Shown here: positions 30,601-40,500 of the stretch, piece after piece
Position numbering within the stretch: the first letter of the stretch is position 1
Layout: the number at the start of each line of letters is the position of its first letter
From: Rotaria sp. Silwood1
Lineage: Eukaryota; Rotifera; Eurotatoria; Philodinida; Philodinidae
NCBI GenBank assembly: GCA_905250075.1
Contig: CAJNOP010000017.1
Span: forward strand, 2,838,770-2,902,769
Length of the DNA: 64,000 bases
Direction: 5' to 3'
The notes under the pieces: model-generated
The model's database searches: none
Told to the model about the DNA's origin: nothing
Seen by the model: only the letters and a program-made list of their open reading frames with translations
Made by a program: the position numbers and the translations under genes

Positions 30601-33459
30601 ACAAAGCTTCGAAGAGAAAATAAAACAGAAATGAACTAATCATAGATAGAAAGCCAAAGGTTTTATGTCAGATAAGCGTAAATATCTTCAAGACTAAATG
30701 CTATAAGTAAATAGACATTTTTTTGTAGAAAAAAAGAATAGAACACTTTTGATAGCGAGTTTCATCGGATAAATGAGGTACGACAAGTATTCCATATTTT
30801 ATTGATAGTATAAAAATATGTCTTGAAACATCATAAAACAATTTAGATGGTCGTATGTATATTTCATGTAAAGAAGAGTAACCATTGATGTTAATCTACT
30901 TTGTGGAGACAAGATAAAATTGATATCGAAGTCCTTATTAAAAAAATAACTTATTTCACAATTCCTAAAGTTTGTATTTTTTTTTCTATAACTTTCAATT
31001 CTAGGTATTCGTTAATTCTAATTGAAACAGTATCAAGTCGAATTAGGGATATCACCAAAATTGCATACGACTTCAAAATATTGCTAATTTAATATTATTT
31101 ATTTATGTTAATTTTATTATAAAATAGCTTACCAATAAAACTCGTTCAACACCCGATCGATTACTTGATTTTTCAGTACTACTTATTGATTGCATAGTTT
31201 CTGGTTGAAGTTCACGGCGAAGATTATTTGGATACAGTAAATACAATAAATAGAATAATGAATAAATAGAAACAGCAAATGTCGATGGTGTATCAAAGGA
31301 AACTAAAAAAATATTACATAAATGTATATTTAAAACACAAACAAAAACCACAAATTTACGATTTGCTTTAACAAAATGGTTGGCTGCAAATTTAAGAGCA
31401 TCAATTAAAAGTGATATTCGATGATGAATTATATTAGGATTAATAAGAATAATTGACGCAAGTGCAAGACAACTTAAACCGTATATATCGGGTTCAAACT
31501 AGAATATGTTTTTATTCTTTGAAAATTAAGAAAAACAAAACAAAAAACAAAGGAAATTTCCTTGCTTACATGAATTAATTGACCAGCATAAGAAGGAAAT
31601 GAAAGAATACGATTTTGTCGTTGAATATCAAATCGACCACCATTGGAAGGTGATGTAGCTAATAATTTAAATATTTCAATAAAAATAATTGCTAAACGAC
31701 GACGTGCTCCTTTTCGATGAACATTGGTTACTGTTGATGAAAGAAGAGATGAACGTTGATTATAAATTAATAGATCATCATCATTACTATCCATTGTTTG
31801 AGATGCTGTATTCCAAATAAAATCGACAAGTGCCTATTTTCAAGATAAAAATTTCATCGGTAATTTTATAGATCTAATCCGATCGGCTCAATCTTCACTG
31901 GGACCATGATTAGTTTTCAGGGATATTCCTGTCTAGTCTGTATTATCATACTCTACTATCATTTCAAGGTTCTACACCAGTAAAAAATTTTAAAACAAAA
32001 CCAAAATTTCCATCCATTATCGATTAATGTATTAGTTTACGTTACTAATTATAAATCAAGAAGTTCTGTAACACATACTTTAGTTTGGGACTTTCAACGT
32101 ACTGATATTGCTACGATGAAAAAAATATCAAATGCTGTAAAATTCATTATATCTTTCATTTGTAAAAGTTTGAACAAAGACCTATACGTAGACCTTCAAA
32201 GATTTTTTTTAATATCAAATCTTTGATTTCAGTCTAAAAGGTGAATATGCTTTTATTCTCATCCAATTCGAAATAATAATTGAAATCCAACTTTGTTCCA
32301 AGTAATGTCTACTAGTAAAAGATATGTCACATATATACAGTAGTTACTAAATTTTATTCAACAAAGTTTATTTTTAGTTTTGTTTCACTGCTGTAAGAAA
32401 AAAAGGGTGTTAAATAAGAATATAAGAGAATAAAAATTATTATCAAGTTTCCAAACATCGAAACTTTAGTTTTTCAACATCTGGATCGTGTAGATATAAT
32501 TTTGTTTCAACTATATAGAGCGATAGAGCAGGTAATTCTTTACAAAATGAAACATCATCGAGTTCTTTGTAACGTTTTTTTATCTGAGATACAATAATCT
32601 TAAGAAAACATCTAAAGTCGTATTTTTACTATTTCCTATAGAAAAACAATTAATCAAATTATTCTATCTCAACCAAAGAATATAGTAAAGAACTCAGTGA
32701 TGTCTCATTTTTTTTACACGATAGTTTTACTCTATCCTTCATTTCGATATTCACCGTATAAAGCTGATCACTTTGTTAATTTTGATGCTGAAATCCAATT
32801 ACTATTTCATTCCTTTATTTATTTTTTTTTGGTTAGTTTCAAACAAAACTTCCTCTATCATTAAAAATGTAATAATAACTATTGAAGATTGACAAACTCT
32901 TTTCAAAATAATAGAAAACATTTTCATTTTGATCAAGAAAAAAAAAATGTCCCTAGAATTCCTTTGAGATTGAAATATGAAAGACGATAGTGTCACTTTT
33001 TATTTATTATCCACAACATATTTGCATTGTGCGTGTAAAGGAAATGAATAGAATATATATTAATTTCTTTTTCTTTTCTCTTATTACAAATAATGACATG
33101 CTAGATATTATTTGACACAAATCTATAAAAAGAAAGATTTCTTTTTTTTTCTTTCATAATCAATTACCTCGAAACATTCATTTGGACAATTTCGAATAAG
33201 ATCAAGAACGTCATTCGAACCTTCCAAGAGATATTCATTAACTAAATTTTGAATAAGTTGACGATCATCATCTAAAAATAATGAATTTTTTAAAAACATC
33301 ATACATTGTAAATATAAAAAAAAAAACTATACCTTTATAAAGGCGCATTGATTTATCTGTTGACATGACACCTTCAGACCATTGTCGTCTATGATTGTTA
33401 TTGTTATTATTATTATTATCATTACTATTATTCATGGTTGTTCTACTGGATAACATCAT
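24630..33459 (-). CDS. TSC1: Hamartin-like protein (TSC1), divergent
   Basis: Candidate hamartin, partner of tuberin in the complex that restrains TOR signalling. Thirteen exons join in frame to 724 aa: 33333-33459, 33168-33271, 31570-31833, 31360-31498, 31133-31302, 29226-29345, 29071-29163, 28874-29021, 28497-28816, 26736-26866, 26573-26669, 25418-25723, 24630-24785. The helical N-terminal part resembles hamartin's HEAT-like core: LIQNLVNEYLLEG against its LVNTLVDYYLE, and VSIYSLFYLLYLLYP against its ASVYALFHRLYGMYP. Later come W-x-x-L...VV...ISL and NYEHDKREYYAQL, like the LYERFKRQQHAL start of its coiled coil; residues 495-700 are charged coiled coil. Human hamartin is 1164 aa, so this is compact. 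Assignment rests on remembered motif order, not a search. An Asn run near the start comes from an (AAT)n repeat. Joining the last four exons to the rest relies on phase only. Confidence 0.6.
25855..26402. repeat. Fold-back repeat in TSC1 intron
   Basis: Arms are inverted copies: the left runs through GAAAGCAATATTCTGAAGCT and ATCGATAGAAAAAATTCTTC, and the right carries the reverse complement of both near 26300-26390. An inner pair around CTCAAATGGTGATAT (about 26009) and its inverted partner near 26170 also match. It lies wholly within an 849-nt intron. No coding sequence. Likely a non-autonomous hairpin element. Confidence 0.65.
26867..28496 (-). other. 1.6-kb intron of hamartin candidate
   Basis: Bounded by GTAAGA donor and AAG acceptor on the minus strand, with both exons in phase 0. 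AT-rich, with no frame of interest. If the joined gene is really two genes, this is the likely break point, since it separates the conserved hamartin-like part from the C-terminal coiled coil. Confidence 0.45.
29346..31132 (-). other. 1.8-kb intron of hamartin candidate
   Basis: Large intron between VERVLL and PLCYYF in phase 0. It contains several 60-70 codon open frames on the plus strand (30.0-31.1 kb) with no domain, start context or splice support, so probably decayed inserted DNA. Confidence 0.45.
31834..33167 (-). other. 1.3-kb intron of hamartin candidate
   Basis: Lies between the exon ending NECFE and the one starting ALVDFIW; phase 0 on both sides. AT-rich, no readable gene. Some unspecific short inverted matches, no clear element ends. 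Confidence 0.4.
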
Positions 33460-33647
33460 ATTCTAGAACAACGAAAAAACAACATGCATTTGTTCGGCTT
33501 GATTTATTTTATTCTTATATGCTTAGTTTTCTTTTTGTAACTAACAAAAAAACAGACTTGGATAGACTGTTTACTATAAGCTATTTAAAACAACACAAAC
33601 AAATATGAAAAAAAAAAAGAATGGAATAAAATAAAATTGTATATTCT

Positions 33648-36600
33648 TTATTGTGATGATGATACTTGATCTTTTGTATAATTCATACGTCTTTCTCGCC
33701 AGCGTCTAAAAATAAAAAAAGAACAATAAATATTAATTCATATAATAGAAAATAAATTCTAATAAATCTTACTTAGCTTCAGCATATTCATTTTCATATT
33801 GAAAATGAATTAAACGAGGTATTGGCGCATAATCACGAATAAGAAAATGTTTTCCTAATGGGTGTTCAATTATATATGGAACATATTTTGTAAAATGATA
33901 ATTGACAAAATAATACCAAACACAACCTAATGCTGTTCCAACAAATGCACCAGCAACAACTTGTGCAATAGTATGATAATGAAGATAGACTCTAAATAAA
34001 TCAATCGAAATTCGAGGGTGTTTTTTTTATTTGTTATCAAAGTTCGTCTATCTACCGGCTATATGCGACTACAGCAGCAACGATAAGTTGTGAAAAAACA
34101 AGTAAACGATTACGTAATGAACGAACACGTGCTGTACCAGGCATTTGAGATCTAATATTTATGTTAAACAATTTATTACAAAAGAAAAAATAAAAATAAA
34201 TTGATTTACTTAAGAATAATAAATATAGCTAGATATGTCATAAAGTAAAAGAATGTTTGAGAATGATCACTTGGCATACCATGGATTTCATATAAACCCA
34301 TCCGATCTCGAGCTTAAAATAAACCAAATTGTAGATTGGTTAACATATATTATTATCACTTGCGAGGAAACCTCCTCGGATGTTTTCATCCGATTTCAAT
34401 GTTTTTTTTGCCTATGGATATACTATAGTGTTCTAATAAAAACCATAAAAAGATTTAGGTTCCTATTGAGAGCTAACTAAGTTATCGAATTTTTAATATG
34501 CCTATTTTTAAAAACCTCAAAATTTCGGCAAATTGTTATTTTTAAATTTTGATCTGAAACTTTTTGCATATAGAGAATTCAACTAGACTAGAATCTATAA
34601 AGAATTCAAAAGTTCGAAATCATTTCTGTTTGAGATATGAAGCTTTGAAGATATAGATTCGTTTCTTAGAATAGTATGCATAACAGGCATATCTTCTTGA
34701 GTTCTCTATAGGGTATCCCGTAAGTCCTTAGCCAAAGAAAAATTTGAATATCTCCATTACAACTCGATCAAACGAACTCATTTTTTTAACCAAAGATAGA
34801 GGCATGTTTACACTTCAAATACATACGGACAAGAGTATTGAGAATCTTCGTTAAGCATCACTATTGACCTCAACAAGAAAATTTTACTATCTCACAGATG
34901 GGAAAAAAAACAATACACAGGATAGTACAAAAGACACTTTATTGAAGAGAAAATTGAATATCTCTGTTACGGCTCGAGCAAACCAGCTGATATGTTTACC
35001 AAGGATAGAGGCATATTCATACTTCAAATCCATACTGATAAGGTTAATGACAACTTTTGTTGAGAATATTGTTTTTTTTTCTATCTGCCAAAAAAGTAAA
35101 ATTTTCTTGTTGAGGTCAATAATGATACTTAACAAAGATTCGCAATACTGTTGTTCGTATGGGTTTGGAATATGAACATGCCTCTATCCTTGGTAAAAAA
35201 AATGAGCTCGTTTGGTCGAGTAGTAATGAAGATATTCATATTTTTCTTTGGCTAAAGACTTACGGGACACCCTATATATATGTAAAGTCTCCGATCAAAA
35301 TACGAAAATCATAGCCCTCTAGAAAATAAATATAGTAAAAACTTGATAGGCTAATCAAATGTCAATAAACACTCGAATTCTTTCAGTGTTTTTATTAGAA
35401 CACTATGTCGTATCTATAGACATAAAAACATTTAAATCAAAAGAAAATATCTGAAGAGATATCCTGGTTAGTTGAAAGGTTTTCTAGAAATAATAATCTT
35501 GTCTACAACACTCAGTATGAATAAACTTGATCTCAATGTTAGTGCAAATTTTCTTTCTTAATAAAAACACTAAAAATTAGTCAACAAGTTAATTTTTTTT
35601 TGCTTTTATATTAATACTAGTTTAGTTTCTAATATTTTTCTCTTCTAGAAAACTTTCTTAGACCATGAGTGAAGGTCGACTAATTTTCATTTTAATGTAG
35701 TAAATGTATTTTTAATACGTAATTGTAATCAAGGTTATCAATTAGATATAAAAAAAACAAAGAATCTAAACTCTGCATCCGCTAAAATATTTCTTCTCTT
35801 TGAACCGACTAATAATAATATGTCACGCAATGATGTGAGTGAGTGACAGATACAATCAACATAAAAAGATAGTAATTTTATCTTTAAGATAATCTTTTCT
35901 ACTGATAGTGTTTCAGAAAAATAAATTGACGAGCATTCTTTTTTTTTTTGTATTGCATGGATTATATCATAGAACACGTCCATCATTTCTTTTAATCATT
36001 AAATTTCTTTTTCTTTTGAATACTATTATTCGAAATAAAAATTCTCATTAGACATTGTTTTTATATTTAATTCTATTTAGTAGTAACTATTTTTAAGATT
36101 AAATATCACGTCATTTTATTTCATTGGTTGAATAAAATAAGTCGAAAATCGACTTGTTTATTTTTTTGAACAATGGCACATCTATCAAACGCTCTTTCAT
36201 CTATAGAAAACAGTTGCGTAAATAGGGGGCGCGTGGGGCGCGACGCCCCCCTGCGTTTGAAAATTTGGTTTTTTTTGGCCAAAAAAATCGAAAAAACTGC
36301 GTTTTTAGGGGTATTTTAGTGCAGAATCCATACGAACGAAGACGTTACGCCCCCCCTGCTTCGAGATTTTGAGATACAAAAGGGCCTACGCCCCCCCTGC
36401 CTTAGAGACCGAGTTACGCCTCTGTAATAGAAAATCTCTAAAATTCTATTGTTAAAATGTGAGTTCTTTTATTTTTAAGATTATTCTGTTCAATACTGAT
36501 TTAATTGCCTTTTTTTTCCGACTAGAATCTCTACTCAAATAGCTAAATTTAAAATAGAAGTAAATTCAAAAGGCAGTAGTGGCAGAAAAAAAAACAACGA

Positions 36601-37215
36601 CATAATGAGTCACTTATGATGTCTATTTATTGAAGTTTACATGTAAAGTTCATTTTTTAATTGATAAATTGTTCTAAATCTAATGGTCATTTGAATCTTT
36701 TGATTTTCTTGTGGCAAAAGCTATTTCTATACAAACTATATTCATACTACTCTCAAAACTAGCACAACTTACTTCTCTCAGGTCGTGCTTGTTTAAAAAC
36801 TCGTTTAAGAGAATAATTACACACTTCCGATATACAAAAACCACCAAAATACATTATCTATTTAAAAAAAAAAAAGAAAGAAAAAACTTATGTACAGAAA
36901 AAAAAACAACTTTTTCCTTCATCTACCGTTTGTATATCACGCCGAAATATAATTAATGTACATAGAGAAACAATATAAATAAATGGTAACATTGAAAACC
37001 ATGCCAAGATAAAACCAATTTTATCTCCTAAATTAATGTAAAAATAAAAACAAAACAATAAATTGATATTTTTTGTTTACCTTCTTGATATTCAATGAAT
37101 GTAACTAAACAAAAGTAAAGAATAAGATTATTTGTTAAAACAAGGAAAAATATTACAAAAACAAAGAAAATTTACTCGATAATGGTCGATAAATCGGATC
37201 AGATAAAACTCCCAT
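33648..37215 (-). CDS. DOLPP1: Dolichyldiphosphatase 1
   Basis: Removes a phosphate from dolichyl diphosphate on the lumenal side of the ER, recycling the lipid carrier for N-glycosylation. Eight exons join in frame: 37176-37215, 37081-37104, 36927-37027, 36773-36857, 34210-34312, 34056-34151, 33773-33991, 33648-33705, giving 241 aa (human 238). PAP2 motifs are present: K-x6-RP (Lys73 to Pro81), MPSDHS (96-101) and SRVYLHYHT with His156. Other matches to the vertebrate protein are FIEYQEGD near the start and HFLIRD...IP near the end. Four or more hydrophobic helices (about 25-49, 104-117, 135-148, 159-180) fit the family. The 24-nt second exon is notable. The intron 34313-36772 is 2460 nt and holds a fold-back element and GC-rich repeats; the others are 53-71 nt. 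Confidence 0.9.
34707..35276. mobile_element. Fold-back MITE in DOLPP1 intron
   Basis: 570-bp element whose ends are inverted: TATAGGGTATCCCGTAAGT at the left and its near-complement (ACTTACGGGACACCCTATA) at the right. The arms are about 180 bp each and share AGCCAAAGAAAAA, GATAGAGGCATGTT and GACCTCAACAAGAAAATTTTACT (split across the arms). The middle (about 34952-35050) repeats part of the left arm in direct orientation (GGATAGAGGCAT, ACTTCAAATCCATAC). TA at both edges would suit a Tc1/mariner-type TA target. No transposase. Confidence 0.8.
36216..36425. repeat. GC-rich degenerate repeat cluster with C runs
   Basis: Stands out from AT-rich surroundings. It contains three related units: CGACGCCCCCCTGCGTTTGA, TTACGCCCCCCCTGCTTCGA and CTACGCCCCCCCTGCCTTAG, spaced about 115 and 45 bases apart, plus an opening GGGGGCGCGTGGGGCGCG. 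No open frame of note. Located in the big DOLPP1 intron. Confidence 0.65.
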
Positions 37216-37533
37216 TTTTATTGAATAAATAATAAAAAAATGTCGAAACTAATTTAAAAATAATTGAATTTTACAATCGAAATACGTCAAACAGAACAAA
37301 AATAATATTTATATCAATCAACCAATATAAGTATTTACCTCTGTCAGAAATCCAAAATAAACTAATTTTTCTATTGGTTCAAAATCAGCTGTTTAAAAAT
37401 GCATTACTATGTTAGAAATATTCAACATCGGAATGAATGTCATTACTAAGCAACACACATTTGAAATGACAATTTAAGTTAGAAGTTTTATTTTTTGTAT
37501 TTTAGATTAAACTAAAAAGAAAAAAGAAAAGAA
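37216..37533. promoter_or_regulatory. Shared head-to-head promoter region
   Basis: 318 bp between the divergent starts of DOLPP1 and the SAXO4-like gene. It contains CCAAT boxes in opposite orientation (CCAAT at 37322-37326, ATTGG at 37373-37377). On the minus strand there is a possible extra exon at 37339-37388, bounded by CAG acceptor and GAG/GTAAAT donor, which would feed an acceptor at 37249. Promoter function is inferred from position. Confidence 0.45.
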
Positions 37534-40500
37534 ATGAATAATTACTTATGTTCAAATGCTGGTCAATATCTTCCAGCTGGCCATGCTAATCAACATATAT
37601 TAGCAAGTGAAGGTTCTGATAATTATTTAATGAATTTTTATATAACACAATATTCAAGTACTTATCGACCACCACGTGTACGACCAAAATCAAATGTTCT
37701 TGCAGATAAATCATTAACAACAGAAAATCTTCTTACACAAAAAATAAAAGCTAATAGAACCAAAACTGGTTTTGTTAATAATGAACGATATTATCTACCA
37801 TATACACGTTCATTGGATGAAATTGATAATCCAATACTTGGGTAATATATTTTAATTTATATTTATAAAGAGGGAAACAGAATTCTGAAGAGAAAAAGTG
37901 GATAGTTTTCAATACTATTTTAATGAAAAATTTGACTGTATCTTGTTTTTCTTGAGAACAAGTTGATCTTTTCTGTTAGGCTTTATATTAAAGTTTTCAT
38001 TGAAAATAATATCCAGTACGTTCGAAAAGTTTTTCAATATATGTTTAGTAATTGATTCAATTTTATCAACGAAGTTTTTTTTAATAATGATAGAGCAACA
38101 CATCGAGTTTTTATTTATACGAGCAAACTTCAAAAGTACTCTTCAAAGCTATCAACTCTAATTGAAATATAAAAGCGTACTCCTTTTCTATATGTTACAA
38201 GACATTATGCAACGATTCTTTTTTTTTAATTGCGGCCTTTTCTTGAATGTGATTCATACGTCGATTCTTTGTATTTTTTTTCATTAACCTAACTATTGTA
38301 TATGGAGTTAAAATGATTCGTTTTGAGTTCGAAGTTACAAAGTATTTATTGAAACTAACTTTGTGATGTGTAATGTCAAGAAAACTGCTTATTGAATCAT
38401 TTTTTGATGATTCAACGATTGATCAATAGAATAACATTGATATGCTCTAGAGCTTTTTTTATCCGATTGTACAGAGCAAAAAAGAAAATATTAAAAAAAG
38501 TGATTTTCTAGTAACATACAGCATTAGTATATTGCTCGGAGATAGTTCGTTTTTGGTTGATTGATAAGTTCTATGATCAATGGTTTAGAAGAAAGGAGCT
38601 GTTTCTGCTAGCTTCACGGTTACTAGAGGTAATATCATTGAATTTCTTTTTTATGGGAATGCTCTATCAAAAGAAATATCTATAAAACAATTATTAATGA
38701 TCAGAGTGATTAAAGAGATCGAAGAAATTCAAAACGAATTGCTATATAATATTTTTTTCACATGAAGAGAACAAGACTAAATTTTTATATTTTGCCTAGA
38801 ATTGATAGCTTAAAATTCTTCAAAGCATTAAAATACACAATCTGATAAAAAAATGAATGAAGAATAATATATGAAACCGATATTATTCTTGATACGATTT
38901 ACAGGGTATCCCATAAATATCTTTACGATAAAAAAATTTTAAAATTTTCTTCATATTTAATTCCAATAAATTGATTGTTCTATCGATAACAGAGGAGTGT
39001 TGATAGTTTTTTTTAACTGTTAACAATAAAATGTTATGATATATTATTTGAAAATATCACTATCAAATTTTATAAACATTTCTTGACGGTTACGTATTTT
39101 AAAAATGTATCATGTAAAGTGTGTTTGAAAAGTTAGTCGTGAAGAGCAGACATGGAAACCAAACCAGCTCTATTTTCTATCCCTAGAAAGTTCTGATGAA
39201 ATCACCATATTGTACAGAATGATGAGTTAATTTTGTTCTAATTATAGAGAAATATGTCCAGTATGATTCAATTTATATAAAATGAATATCTCAAAATTTT
39301 AACTTGTTATCAATATACCTAATATTTTCTAATATATGTGAACATTCACAAATCTTTATTAACGTCGATAATGGTAGTGCAAATATATATTTCTTGATGT
39401 TTTGTTTTGATCGATACAAGATTTTGAATATTCTTTTGTCATCGATAAAAAAAATCAGCCCAGATTAATGAGTTCGACGCTTGAATCTGTGAATTTCCGG
39501 CAGGCTTTCAACACAAAACTCAGGAAAATGGTGGGAGTTTGAAAGCATGAATCATTTGGTCGAACTGTTCTAGTTCCAATCATAACCGGGTAGAGCCGAT
39601 CACAGGATTTCCGCTTCTAACTTTCTACCCATTTTCCCAAGTTTTCCGGCCGGAAATAGCCCATATTTCTTGGCCTCAAGCCTATTGGAATTAAATATAT
39701 AGAAAAAATTCAAAATTTTTTATCGTACAAATATTTATAGAACATTCGGTAGACTTCTTTACAACAATAGATTAAGTTTTTTCAATGTTTACCAGAGAAA
39801 AATGGTAACTTTATATTTCTCATTTATAATACAGTGAATACTTTCGTAAAATATTACTTACTATGTCAGTGACAATTAAAGGGGTGGTAAAGCAATGGTT
39901 GCCACTAATTGATGTATTTTTCTTTTGTTTCCTTAGAAGAAACGAAAAAAAAAACGAGCTTATGCTACCACGAATGGGCTTCGTGGTAGTCGTTTTTTAA
40001 GCATGACTGCGAATTTTCTCGATCTGCTAGTGAACTATGGATTAATAAAAACCATTTTTCTACGAACAGTCCACAGAATATCTTGAAACCATTGTTTATT
40101 GTCTCTGCAATATTCCTAAAAGAAACATATTCATTGTAGATAAAAAAACCTCAGTTCTGATTAGACACTAGTCGTCCTCTTGTTTGGAGTGAAGAATGAC
40201 AGATGGCGTCTCCGCTAAGTGCGTCGTTTCATCAAGAATTTACGGTGTCAAGAAAGTAGTTTTACTCTTCACTATTCTTTCCATAATAAGATGGGAACTA
40301 GAGTACTGATTTCGTCGTTAGTTGCTCTGCTAGTCATGTATATCCTGTACATTGCTTCACACGTAGTGACGGCGCCACTTACTATTGTGCATCCTAAACA
40401 AGAAGAGCACTACTGTTCTGGCTTCGCTGCTTTCACAATCTCAGAATTGTCAGTCTCTACTTATTATCATGAATGCAAAATCACATGGTTCTATTTTATC

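Larger units (their letters stand above)
34313..36772 (-). other. 2.5-kb intron of DOLPP1, repeat-filled
   Basis: It lies between the exon ending QARPER and the exon with MPSDHS. It contains the hairpin element at 34707-35276 and the C-rich repeat array at 36216-36425. The remainder is AT-rich with no gene. Confidence 0.6.

Noticed and set aside
31103..31351. Separate 82-codon minus-strand gene
   Set aside because: It is an exon (31133-31302) of the hamartin candidate with intron read-through at both ends.
34253..34480. Plus-strand 75-codon frame
   Set aside because: Antisense shadow of a DOLPP1 exon and adjoining intron.
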